Positions 18,701-26,115 of a stretch of DNA of 64,000 bases are shown here, piece after piece. Position numbers and translations under genes: made by a program. The notes under the pieces were generated by a model. That model did no database searches and had not been told where the DNA came from. It worked only from the letters and a program-made list of their open reading frames with translations. Source of the stretch: Parerythrobacter jejuensis (lineage in GTDB: Bacteria > Pseudomonadota > Alphaproteobacteria > Sphingomonadales > Sphingomonadaceae); the NCBI RefSeq assembly GCF_039536765.1, contig NZ_BAAAZF010000001.1, positions 1,116,001 through 1,180,000 of the forward strand, in the 5' to 3' direction. Each line of letters begins with the position of its first letter. Position 1 is the stretch's first letter.

Positions 18701-21700
18701 GCAGGCTGCCGCCGTTCGAACGGAATTCGCCGCCGCCGCTGGTGCCGGCTGTTGCACCGCCAGAAATAACCAGCAGATCCCCGGCAATCGCGCGGGTACC
18801 GCCCGTCAACGCATCTTGCAGGATGATGCTGCCGGCATTGTCGAACAATTCAAGGTTGAGCAATTGCGCTTGCTCGATACCAGTATTGGCGATCCCCGCC
18901 ATCGCGGTACCACCAGCATTTTCCGCTGCGTTGGAGGCATAGGCGCCAGCAATATCGACCGCCGTCGGCGCGGTGTCATCATCCGTGCCTACCGTGAAAC
19001 CGGCCTGGTCCGCCACTGTCATCAGGCGCACTACGCCGCCGGCGGCATTGGTGAATGTGTCCGTACCAGCTCCGAAATCGCTGATCGCAACGCTTTCGGT
19101 GTCACGAATGCCGTCCATATCAGTGTCGGCAAACGCGCGCAGATTGACCGAGGTCGACGACGTATTGGTCAGGCTGTCTTTGCCGTCGCCCAACGTGACC
19201 GACCCTGTGATTGTGCCAGCGTTTGCGATGGTAACGTCACCAGCGCGCGCGAATATGGCCTGATCAGTAAGCGAGCCAACTGATGCCCCCGCCGCAATCG
19301 CAATATCGTTGGTCGCCGTGCCATAAGTCGCAATGGCGGATCCTGTGGTGGCCTGGACCGAGCCGACATTGAGCAGGATGCTTCTGCCAAAGGCCACGAT
19401 GCCCCGGGCGCCAGAAACGGTGCCTGCGGTTGAATTTAGGGAAAAATTGCCGGTCGGCTGTCCGGTCTCTTCTCCGATCCTGATGCCAATACCTTCGAGG
19501 CTGGTTACGTCAGATGTCGCGATGGTGACCGATCCGGCGCCGGCTTTGCTGATCGAGATCGCATCCGAAACACCTGTGACAGTTCCCCGTGTGCTATCGA
19601 TGGCGATCTCTGATGTCGTCGTCGTATCCAGAATGCGGATCCCCGACTCACCTCCGGTTACATCTGCCGTGGTGATGTCGAGAGTTCCCGCACCACCGAA
19701 GATGACGCCAATGCCATGGCGGCCCCCTGTGACCGCCCCTGCCGACGAGTTAATCAGGATGGCGCCGGATGTGCTGTCATCCATCGCGTTTATACTCGCG
19801 AAAATCCCTTCTCGTATTTCGCCGCTCACATCTGCCGTATTGATGGCGATCGAACTGCCACTGCCAGTCGATACAGATAAACCGGACTGGGTCCCCGAGA
19901 TTGATCCGCCGGTCGTATCAATATCTGCCGTCGAATTGGTTCCGCTGATCACCGATATGCCGGTTTGGCCACTGCTAACGTCGGCCGTGCGGATCGTTAC
20001 ATCACTATCTTCGGTCAGGCCGCTGAATGCGATGCCATCAAATCGTGAATCGATCTTGCCCTGTGTCGTGTCGACTACAACGCTACTGCCCGGGTCGATC
20101 TGGCTTCGAATTAGAATACCGCCCGCGGCAGTTGACGATACATCTGAAGTTTCGACAAGGATATCTCCTGTCCCGTTGGATATTATTTCCAGGCCATTTA
20201 GACCCGCGGAAACCGCACCAGCGGTCGTATCGATCGCAATGGGCCCATTGGCGTAGACGACAATGCCGCCATAACCCGCATTCACATCAGCTGTCGTGAC
20301 GGCAGTCTTTCCGAAGCCGAAATTCGAAACAGAGATGCCATCGCCATCAGACGTGACTGTCCCGGCAGACGTATCTAAAATTACTTCGCCAATGAGACGC
20401 GTGGTGGCCAGCAAGGCAGCCCGCCCGCCCGCCGAATTCACATCCCCGGTGGTAATCGAAATGTTGCCTGTAATACTTCCGACACCGATCGCGTTGCCAC
20501 CGAACCCACTCACCATGCCGCCGGTTGAATCGATTGTGATGCTGCCGGCCGTGGACCGTGCAACCACCCCGGAGCCGGCCCGGCCGGTTATGTCGCCGTT
20601 ATCGGCGATAACGATGTCCCCATATTCGGAAATAGCCGTTAGACCATTCGCCCCTTCGATACTCGCTAGCCCCCGGACCGAGATATTTGCTGGGTTGACG
20701 GGAGAAAAAAAGAAGCGACGCTCGGACCTCAGATAGAGTCCATAATTCGCGCCACTGACGGCGGCTGCGCCCGAGATATCAATGTCACCACCTTCAGCCT
20801 CGACTCTGATGCCATCCGCACGTTCACCGGTCACCGATGACCCGTCTGCCAGAGTGATAGTTGTAGGAAGATTATAAGAAGACGCGAATATCCCGCGTTC
20901 TCCGCCAGTCACATCGGCAGTCGTTTCGATACTGAGCGTACCGGAACTATCGACGTGGATTCCGTCGCCAAAGGTGCTTGTGATCTGACCGGTTTTCAAA
21001 TCTGCCTGCGCCAGCACACCTGTGATGACCTTCAGCCCGCTATTGCCGGAACTGATCGATCCCGCAGTCGTGTCTACGGTCAGTTGATCGGTCGAATCGT
21101 GCCTAATGTAGACGCCATATGCACCAGCGGTGATATCTCCGGAGCGGATCGTCATGGTGCCCCGAGCGCCACCCAGAATACTTCTAATTCCGCTCTCGCC
21201 GGCTGTGACCGAATTGACTGTCGCATCGATCTCGACATGCGTGTCCGGATTGAAAGTGCCAGACGTGCTGGAAACGATTCCGCTGAATCCCGCGACGATA
21301 TCGCCAACTGCCACCTGATTGCCGATGAATACACTGCCAGACAATCGTCCGACACTGATACCATCAAACCGCGTGGTAATCCCTCCGGCGCGGCCGACAT
21401 CCTGAATCGAAACTGCTCCATAAGCGCCATAGCTCAGTGCGCGGATGGTGCCGGTGGCGGTCCCGATGTTCGAGATCGTGACATCGGATTGTGATGATCG
21501 TGCGAAAATGCCGCTGATTGTATCGAAATCGCGGATGGTGACGGTTCCGTACCTAGAACGAGCAAAAACGCCGCTACCACCTGTCAGGTTCGAGTTATCA
21601 CCCTCGACAAGAATATCGCCTCGCGTCGACACATCGATGGCGGTACCACCTTCTGTTGCCGCAACAGTTGCCCCTTGCGCGATACGAATACTGGTGTCGG

Positions 21701-24614
21701 CCCTGCCGGAGTTATTGACCTGAATGCCCGATTGGGATCCGCTAGCGACCGAGATATTCCCAGCGGAAATATCAACCCGTCCGTACGCGTCGGCAATATT
21801 GATGCCGCTAGTCCCACCTGCGATCGTGCCTGCAGTCGTATCAATAACGATATTCCCGCTACCACGAGCATGGATCGCATCATAGGCCGTCGCGGTGACA
21901 TCAGCTGTGACCACTGTCACATCGCCCCCGCGAGAGCCAGCGGCTCGAATGCCTGCCCTCGCGCCGCTCACACTGCCGCCAGTTGTGTCGATAACAATAT
22001 CACCGCTGCCGCGGTTATAGGCCCGGATTCCGACGCTGAACGGGGCCACCGTATCCATCGCGAATGACGCCGAAACGTCTCCGGTCACGATGGACAAGTC
22101 ATCAACCCCTCCCTCAATTGCCGCGGAAATTCCAAACAGTCCTCCCGAGATGGAGCCATTTGTCGTATTTATGGTCAATGCGCCGGACCGACGCACCTCC
22201 GCTGCAATCGCGGTTCCGGAAGCTCCGGATACGACGTCTCCGAGTTGAGACGTCTCGCCGATGGTGATGTCGCCGTAATATGTCTGCGTGTGTATCCCGT
22301 TTGCGTAGACCCCAGTAACGGAATCCAGGCCCTCGACCGAAATCGAGCCGGATCGGGTTTCAATCCAGACCGCTGCGGAGTCACGCCCTCTCCTTGTACC
22401 GGTCACTGTGAACCCGGCACCACCATCAAGTGTTATGTCGCCTTGATTTGAGCGGAGATAGACGCCGTAGCCCTCCCCGGAGATTGCGACATTGTCTCCC
22501 GCAGAGAAAGCGATTGCGCCTCCTAGCGAATTCACACGGACGCCTGCGTCACTGGTGCCCTCTATCGTCGCGCCGTCGACCACCCTGATTGTGGTGGTCC
22601 CGTCACCTGCTCGGGTGTTTATCGCCCGCGCTGCGCTGACGTCTGCCACGTCGATAGTGATATTGCCGTCAGGGGCACCCAAATAGGCGTTGGCATTCTC
22701 TACATAGATCCCATCCCGACCGGCTACCACTGCACCAGCCGTGGTATCGACGCTGACATCGCCTTTCGTATAGACAAAAACACCGGACCGTGTCGCCGTC
22801 ACGTCACCTGTTGTGACATCGACATTCTGGCGGAAATTCCGGACAACTATTCCGTTCCCGCCGCTTACCGCGCCAGCCGTCGTATCGACAGAAACAAAGT
22901 TTGACCCTGTAAGGGCGGTGATCGCAGCACCTGACACAGAATCGACCGACGCTGTAGTAATCGTGATTGAGCCTGATCGGGACCAGACTCCGATTCCGCT
23001 GGCGCCACCGCTTATCGTTCCTCCCGTGGTATCGATAATGGTCGGGCCGTTACCGAAATTGTCTACGTAAACACCGGAACTGAATGTCGAGGTCAGATCC
23101 CCAGTCGTGATCGTGACAGGTGCTGGAGTGAAAAAGGAGCTCTTCTGTACTCGGATCGCGTCACCTCGCGCCGTTATCGCACCTGCCAATGTGTCAATAT
23201 TTACGCTTGAAGCAAAACCAAATACGGAGACATTGACACCCCCTGCATTGGCAGAATCCACATCTGCCGTGGTGACGGAAATACTCTCTCCACTCCCTGA
23301 GCGGGCATACACCGCTGGCGAAATACCCGATGTCTTCGTGACCGTACCAAGACTTGTGTCGATAGTGATATCACCGGCGCCAAGAGCCGAAATCCCGGAG
23401 TTGCTGACGGCAACGTCGCCGGTCATGATGGAAATTGGCGCTTGGCGGTTATTCGCCTCAGCGTAGATTCCGCTGGACGATGAAATACTGCCCGCTGTCG
23501 TGTCGATAGAGATGCCTTCTGCAGCTTGCGACAACGCCTTGATCGCAAACGCATTGCCATTCGAAGTGATATCACCAGTGACGATCGAAACTTCACCAGC
23601 TGCAGTTCGGTTTTCCGCTTTGATTACTGTGAAGTTGGAAAAGCCGGAGTATGGGGCCGCGCCTGCGGAAATCGCCCCTCCCGAAGTATCAATGCGCACG
23701 GCGCCCGAACCGGCACCAGCGAAATAGGTTTGGGAGACTGCGTAAATCGCGCCGAATTGGCCAGTGATTGGCCCGACGGGCGCCGATGTGCCAATTTCGA
23801 TGTCACCGCCGCGGTAATTCTTCGCCCAAATGGCATAGGAAAGTGATGGACTATTCGTTTGCGTCACATTGATGCCGCCATTCGTGCCGACATCCTGAAT
23901 TGATATATTCCCTTCCAGGGTCCGCACTGAGACCGCGCGCCGGCTTCCCGAAACGGTCCCGATGCCGCTGACGGTGATATTGCCAAAATCCGTCTGCCCC
24001 AGGATGCCGTAGTCGCCGCTGGATCCGAAACGAAAGTCTCGGCTGCCTACAACTTCGTCGATCTGGCTAATCGAGATGTCGCCCATCCCGGTATTTATCG
24101 CCCCGATACCGAGGCCCGATCCAACAATCGAATTCCCACCCGAGCCGATGATCGAAATGCCAGTGAAATCAGCAACCTCAATCGCAGTGCTTCCACTGAC
24201 GGCCGTGTCGACATCGAACCCGTCTTCCAGGGTGACGTCAGTCGCATTGCCGTCGCCCCTGCCATCAAGCACCTGCGTGTTTGTCGCAGGCGCTCCGCCG
24301 TCGACGCAGTCAAAGTCGCTGTTGCCGTTGTTGACACAAGCATCTTGGGCCTGCGCCATGGCGGCGCTGCTGGCGGAGGCGAGGAGGAGAGGGGCGGTGA
24401 ATTTGAGCAGCGTCGCACCCAGGGCCAGGGCACCGGTCGAAAGACCGCCTGCCGTAACCGTAACGCCCAGATGGGGGGCATAGCTGCCAACTTGCCCGTC
24501 AACCTTGGTTACCCGACCGCCGCGCATCATGGCAAAGCCCATCCAGCCGGATATGTCGGAATGTGCAATCGTCTTGGTCAATCTATCTGCCCCTGTGCAG
24601 GTATTCGGTCCCAT
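12729..24614 (-). CDS. Giant autotransporter with RTX-like repeat passenger
   Basis: A type V secreted surface protein of about 3960 residues. An unusually long N-terminal region ends in a hydrophobic signal (about 50-88, ...ASSAAMA/QAQ). The passenger has: (1) residues about 270-1740, beta-helix turns alternating TTGDV and DTTAG motifs; (2) about 2024-2072, a pertactin-like autochaperone module (EGILLVDVLD...GGDWYLAN); (3) 2213-3421, 31 repeats of 39 residues with RTX-like GGxGxDxI motifs. The last 275 residues form an autotransporter barrel ending in a terminal phenylalanine (VVGLKIGF). Start choice is uncertain: ATG 24614 lacks a clear ribosome site, and an in-frame TTG at 24581 follows AGGGG. 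Function is inferred as adhesin or surface layer. It lies 30 bases after the TIGR03032 gene. Confidence 0.92.
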   Translation of the reverse strand: MGPNTCTGADRLTKTIAHSDISGWMGFAMMRGGRVTKVDGQVGSYAPHLGVTVTAGGLSTGALALGATLLKFTAPLLLASASSAAMAQAQDACVNNGNSDFDCVDGGAPATNTQVLDGRGDGNATDVTLEDGFDVDTAVSGSTAIEVADFTGISIIGSGGNSIVGSGLGIGAINTGMGDISISQIDEVVGSRDFRFGSSGDYGILGQTDFGNITVSGIGTVSGSRRAVSVRTLEGNISIQDVGTNGGINVTQTNSPSLSYAIWAKNYRGGDIEIGTSAPVGPITGQFGAIYAVSQTYFAGAGSGAVRIDTSGGAISAGAAPYSGFSNFTVIKAENRTAAGEVSIVTGDITSNGNAFAIKALSQAAEGISIDTTAGSISSSSGIYAEANNRQAPISIMTGDVAVSNSGISALGAGDITIDTSLGTVTKTSGISPAVYARSGSGESISVTTADVDSANAGGVNVSVFGFASSVNIDTLAGAITARGDAIRVQKSSFFTPAPVTITTGDLTSTFSSGVYVDNFGNGPTIIDTTGGTISGGASGIGVWSRSGSITITTASVDSVSGAAITALTGSNFVSVDTTAGAVSGGNGIVVRNFRQNVDVTTGDVTATRSGVFVYTKGDVSVDTTAGAVVAGRDGIYVENANAYLGAPDGNITIDVADVSAARAINTRAGDGTTTIRVVDGATIEGTSDAGVRVNSLGGAIAFSAGDNVAISGEGYGVYLRSNQGDITLDGGAGFTVTGTRRGRDSAAVWIETRSGSISVEGLDSVTGVYANGIHTQTYYGDITIGETSQLGDVVSGASGTAIAAEVRRSGALTINTTNGSISGGLFGISAAIEGGVDDLSIVTGDVSASFAMDTVAPFSVGIRAYNRGSGDIVIDTTGGSVSGARAGIRAAGSRGGDVTVVTADVTATAYDAIHARGSGNIVIDTTAGTIAGGTSGINIADAYGRVDISAGNISVASGSQSGIQVNNSGRADTSIRIAQGATVAATEGGTAIDVSTRGDILVEGDNSNLTGGSGVFARSRYGTVTIRDFDTISGIFARSSQSDVTISNIGTATGTIRALSYGAYGAVSIQDVGRAGGITTRFDGISVGRLSGSVFIGNQVAVGDIVAGFSGIVSSTSGTFNPDTHVEIDATVNSVTAGESGIRSILGGARGTMTIRSGDITAGAYGVYIRHDSTDQLTVDTTAGSISSGNSGLKVITGVLAQADLKTGQITSTFGDGIHVDSSGTLSIETTADVTGGERGIFASSYNLPTTITLADGSSVTGERADGIRVEAEGGDIDISGAAAVSGANYGLYLRSERRFFFSPVNPANISVRGLASIEGANGLTAISEYGDIVIADNGDITGRAGSGVVARSTAGSITIDSTGGMVSGFGGNAIGVGSITGNISITTGDVNSAGGRAALLATTRLIGEVILDTSAGTVTSDGDGISVSNFGFGKTAVTTADVNAGYGGIVVYANGPIAIDTTAGAVSAGLNGLEIISNGTGDILVETSDVSSTAAGGILIRSQIDPGSSVVVDTTQGKIDSRFDGIAFSGLTEDSDVTIRTADVSSGQTGISVISGTNSTADIDTTGGSISGTQSGLSVSTGSGSSIAINTADVSGEIREGIFASINAMDDSTSGAILINSSAGAVTGGRHGIGVIFGGAGTLDITTADVTGGESGIRILDTTTTSEIAIDSTRGTVTGVSDAISISKAGAGSVTIATSDVTSLEGIGIRIGEETGQPTGNFSLNSTAGTVSGARGIVAFGRSILLNVGSVQATTGSAIATYGTATNDIAIAAGASVGSLTDQAIFARAGDVTIANAGTITGSVTLGDGKDSLTNTSSTSVNLRAFADTDMDGIRDTESVAISDFGAGTDTFTNAAGGVVRLMTVADQAGFTVGTDDDTAPTAVDIAGAYASNAAENAGGTAMAGIANTGIEQAQLLNLELFDNAGSIILQDALTGGTRAIAGDLLVISGGATAGTSGGGEFRSNGGSLLLDVFLNDGSSDLADMLVVDTTTLGMGGATTISIAASAGSTGAGTDLDGDGMWTEGEGILLVDVLDAANSNSGAFALAGGEFVSNGALYNLFYGATGGDWYLANLLASDDVGFCQTSRVEGGMQTFDAALGCFADESFALADTATARIIEGAGGADTIRVTGSASVSQGIYGGLAGQDGSAAQDTGDTILIDTSGTIGIVDGVLGDDTITLANGTVASATGNAGNDTLVLSGATVTGAVSGASGEDRITLSGGGAASVSGGDDADTIILDGSAIAGAITGDGGADSIVLASGSAGSVSGGAGMDSITLNGATVSGPIAGDGESDSINLKSGSAGSVSGGTGADNIVLNGATIMGAISGDADADTITLTSGTAGSVSGDDGADRITLQGADVGGAISGDSGDDIIAATSGNAGSISGDAGADIISLAGATISGAVSGDAGGDTIALAGGSAASVSGGDDADSIALGGAAIAGAISGDSGADTINLGSGGAGSVSGDAGADVITLAGATVAGAISGNADADRIMASSGLAMSISGGDADDTISLSGATIGGAITGDAGADTIMVSGGSATSVDGGTDGDMIAVSGGAISGDVSGGDGADTLSLTGGTLGSASGGAGADGITLDGATVTGAIGGGADDDTIALDSGNAASVSGDGGADTIGLQGATIAGAVAGGDEDDTLLLTAGSSGTVTGDAGSDTIMLAGATVAGAISGGADADTISATNGTAAGISGDAGADSITLAGATISGAVTGDAGADTLAITAGIAGSIDGGTDTDTIAVAGGTVLGTVAGGAGADSLSLTGGTVGSVSGDAGLDTITLDGTVVTGLIDGGADADTIVLAAGSAAAVAGGAGADGITLYSATVTGAIAGGADGDTIALNAGSADSVTGDGGADTIGLQGATIAGAVEGGADADVIMASSGSAMSLSGGDADDTISLSGATIGGAITGDAGADTILVSGGSATSVDGGSEGDMIAVTGGAISGDVAGGEGADTLSLTGGMLGSASGNAGADSITIDGATVTGAIAGGADGDTIALDSGNAASVSGDGGADAIGLQGAIIAGAIEGGADADMIMASSGSAMSLSGGDADDAISLSGAAIGGAVTGDAGADTILLTGGTADSVSGDAGSDTIMLAGAAISGAITGGADSDTISATSGTAASIGGDAGADSITVAGATISGVVAGGAGADEILLGAGSAASVDGGDDADMIVLDGATVAGAISGGSGNDAIGLNSGTAGSVSGGVGEDMIVLAGAAVTGSIDSGDGNDSISLSSGSAASVDAGSGADTVILSGANVAGDILGSAGEDVIGLNGGSVANVSGGADADMIVLDGATVSGAISGDAGADRIALNSGAAGAVSGGDGNDFVMLAGGAVSGAISGGDGDDTFGLMARTAGSLAGGSGNDTFVLDGATIAGAVSGGSGDDGFAINSGNFGSIAGGDGSDTVIIDAASTYDGTAPIDGGDDTSSADGFVDRLGLNNFDFALDGSKLTNFEVVVLDEGSDATLTGSFVTGSDVDTGLFLLGNSTLAASAGFALDGNLAIDSGSSLFARDGGAISGNVTAIGNIDLSDGATGDRLSIGGNFAGGAGTLFLDLDIAGGTADSVAINGDVSGGTWIDLNRIDNGVGRVQSIELVSATGAIDRSNFALIGGSFSVGAFDYGLALEGQSLVLAGTITAQSSVYQALPGALEVISRFDTLKARLSHRLTAPSTDGVMELGGSSGGQVGSGLWTRVTVDSESVTPGISTAGGSYENDRIEWEFGGDFNLGGGFLGTLSGHYVNVESEVSAPREQGMIELDGWGFGAAIAYFGASGFYADLQGRATWIDPDITTATQGRIPVANGAFSGGASFEIGQQISLTRSLSVTPQIQAIWTTVSFDQFTGPIGELISDTANDDQFAGRAGLTLDGNWTTGSGSGGNRSLRAYGIANLHYVFDAENRVTVSDFDLVTTDAEWLGEIGLGLSHSWRDGRFTIFGQGSILTDLEGGQDVDRQQVVVGLKIGF
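14355..18041 (-). repeat. 31 x 117-bp (39-aa) RTX-like repeat array
   Basis: Within the autotransporter, each 39-residue unit is a 19-residue half (pattern G-D-x-G-A-D-T-I-x-L-x-S-G-x-A-x-S-V-S) plus a 20-residue half (pattern G-G-x-x-A-D-x-I-x-L-x-G-A-T-V-x-G-A-I-S). One extra 20-residue half starts at 18041, then 31 units run from 17981 to 14355. I tracked the codon position at the first and the last unit and they fall exactly on the 117-bp register, so there is no net length change. The last half-unit is diverged. Units 8-11 resemble 18-21 closely. Confidence 0.9.
19400..23800 (-). repeat. Beta-helix repeat zone, alternating TTGDV / DTTAG turns
   Basis: The N-terminal passenger zone consists of turns of roughly 20-24 residues of two kinds in alternation: one containing ITTGDV/VTTADV followed by S..GI, the other containing IDTTAGxVxGGxxGI. 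Several dozen turns can be read. Turn length varies, unlike the downstream array, and the DNA looks less GC-rich by eye. Such hydrophobic/Thr/Gly-rich turns suit a parallel beta-helix. Confidence 0.75.
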
Positions 24615-24644
24615 CAAGCTGGGACGGGATCTTGGAAATTCGTG

Positions 24645-25796
24645 TTAGGTCGTCGAGCCGCCCGCGCCAGTATCGGGCGCAGTCGTGATCAATTGTGCGG
24701 AATCCGGCGAACCGGGAGAAACGGTCATCGGGCAGGCAAAGCCCGGAATAATCTCGAGATCATACAACTCACCGATCTCGCCATCGATGCGGAACCAGTC
24801 GACGCAGGTGCCGGTATCCAGATCGATCACCTGGATGCCGCACCAAGGCTCGCTATCGGTATCCTTCAGGCGATCCGCCAGGGCGAGCCCGTCAAACCTT
24901 TTGTAGCGCGGCTTACTGAGGCCAACGAAGGCGTATTTGCCGTGAAAAGCGAGGCCACGCAGGAAGCCGGGACAAAACGCCTTCGGCTTGAATGTGCCGA
25001 TGGCGCCCTTCTTCTTCGGGAAAGAGACCGAACCGATCTCTCCGGTGCCCGAATTGAGAATCCACAATTCGCCATTATGCATGCGCGGGGAATGGGGCAT
25101 CGAGAGCCCTTCGCACACGATTTTGCCGCTGGCATAATCGATCACAACGCCGCCATCGGCGCGCCGGTCCCGCCAGCCATCGATCGTGTCGGATTTGCTG
25201 ACGGCAGTAAGGTAGCGCGGTTTGCCATCTTCCATCGCAAGGCCATTGAGATGGCAGCGATCCTCATCGACAATCGCGCTGATGAAAGGTGGCCGCCAGA
25301 CGGGCTCAAAACTGTGCGTTGCAGACAAGGTTGCGAGGCAATTGTAGCGGGTGTTTACGAACAAGATCTGCCCGTCATCGGTCACGCCGACATCATGCGC
25401 GTCCAATTGGCCGGTGACATGGACCGTCCGCGGCATGAAGCAGCAATCGAAGGTATTGTTGGCGCGCTGGTCACCAAACAACACATTGGCAAACCGGATC
25501 ACCTGCGCCGCGCCGGTCATATAGAGATCGCCTGATGGCACGCGGCATAGCCCCATAGGCTTTGCCATCGCCGACTGGTGCAGATGCGCCCCGCCCTGCG
25601 GATTGCGCCCAAGCATATAGAGCAAGCCAGACTGGTAGGAGGTGAAAGCGAGGCTGATGCCGAGCGCTTCCAGCCGTGCGATCAGTCCGCCTGAAAGGGA
25701 ATACTCCACCTTCGGCTCGGCCGCCTGCGCCTGGCTCGGCAATACCTGTTGGCCAGCGGCCGTTTGCGGCGCCGCCACATCATTATCCGTCGTCAT
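24645..25796 (-). CDS. TIGR03032 family protein
   Basis: The 383-residue protein belongs to the uncharacterised TIGR03032/DUF4915 family. Recognisable segments are ALGISLAFTSYQSGLLYMLG, QLDAHDVGVTDDGQILFVNT, NCLATLS, DRCHLNGLAM and GLSMPHSPRMHNGELWILNSG. The repeated strand-turn blocks suggest a beta-propeller-like fold. There is no signal peptide or membrane helix, so it is probably cytoplasmic. It lies immediately upstream of the giant autotransporter on the same strand and probably shares its transcript. This points to a role in making, modifying or controlling the surface protein, but no activity is known. Confidence 0.82.
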   Translation of the reverse strand: MTTDNDVAAPQTAAGQQVLPSQAQAAEPKVEYSLSGGLIARLEALGISLAFTSYQSGLLYMLGRNPQGGAHLHQSAMAKPMGLCRVPSGDLYMTGAAQVIRFANVLFGDQRANNTFDCCFMPRTVHVTGQLDAHDVGVTDDGQILFVNTRYNCLATLSATHSFEPVWRPPFISAIVDEDRCHLNGLAMEDGKPRYLTAVSKSDTIDGWRDRRADGGVVIDYASGKIVCEGLSMPHSPRMHNGELWILNSGTGEIGSVSFPKKKGAIGTFKPKAFCPGFLRGLAFHGKYAFVGLSKPRYKRFDGLALADRLKDTDSEPWCGIQVIDLDTGTCVDWFRIDGEIGELYDLEIIPGFACPMTVSPGSPDSAQLITTAPDTGAGGSTT

Positions 25797-25799
25797 TGA

Positions 25800-25817
25800 T
25801 CGCTACCCCCGTAGCGA
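25800..25817 (-). promoter_or_regulatory. Hairpin at the TIGR03032 ribosome site
   Basis: A perfect 7-bp inverted repeat TCGCTAC (25800-25806) / GTAGCGA (25811-25817) encloses a 4-base loop. On the minus-strand mRNA the loop and its edge read GGGGG, the only purine-rich ribosome-site candidate, 4 to 14 bases before the ATG at 25796. It could modulate translation or be a protein-binding dyad. Confidence 0.4.
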
Positions 25818-26027
25818 ACCAATTGCATTATATGCCGTCACGTAACCTTGCGCCCCCCAAAAAACCGCGAGTCCCAACAAATCCCATGCACTGGTTAACC
25901 CAAGCTCTTGAGATTACCAGTCAAAATCGGGAGTTTTGAAGGGAACTGCACCAATTTGAACCGAACCTGTTCGAATTGAGGCAACAGTCGTGCCGAATTC
26001 ACTGCCGGGAATAAGGCCCAGCGCACG

Positions 26028-26069
26028 AAAAAAAGGCTGTGCCCCCCCCCAAAGGAGAACACAGCCTTT
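26028..26069 (-). terminator. Intrinsic terminator of the aldehyde dehydrogenase gene
   Basis: A perfect 10-bp stem AAAGGCTGTG (26032-26041) / CACAGCCTTT (26060-26069) has a C-rich loop. On the minus strand it is followed by a T run (complement of the A run at 26028-26034). It lies about 47 bases past the stop of the gene ending at 26116. Confidence 0.85.
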
Positions 26070-26115
26070 CCTATTCTGTCATAGCCTCCGGGCGGCGGGC
26101 CCGAAAGGCTGATGA

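Larger units (their letters stand above)
25797..26115. other. 319-bp non-coding region
   Basis: This is the longest gap in the window. It should hold the promoter of the TIGR03032-autotransporter unit (minus strand) and it contains the start-site hairpin at 25800-25817 and the aldehyde dehydrogenase terminator at 26028-26069. The centre (25830-26000) is relatively AT-rich. I see no convincing small gene, tRNA or sigma-70 boxes in it. Confidence 0.6.

Noticed and set aside
26041-26050. Run of nine C residues as a slippage or phase-variation tract
   Set aside because: It lies in the loop of a terminator in non-coding DNA, so slippage would not alter a reading frame.
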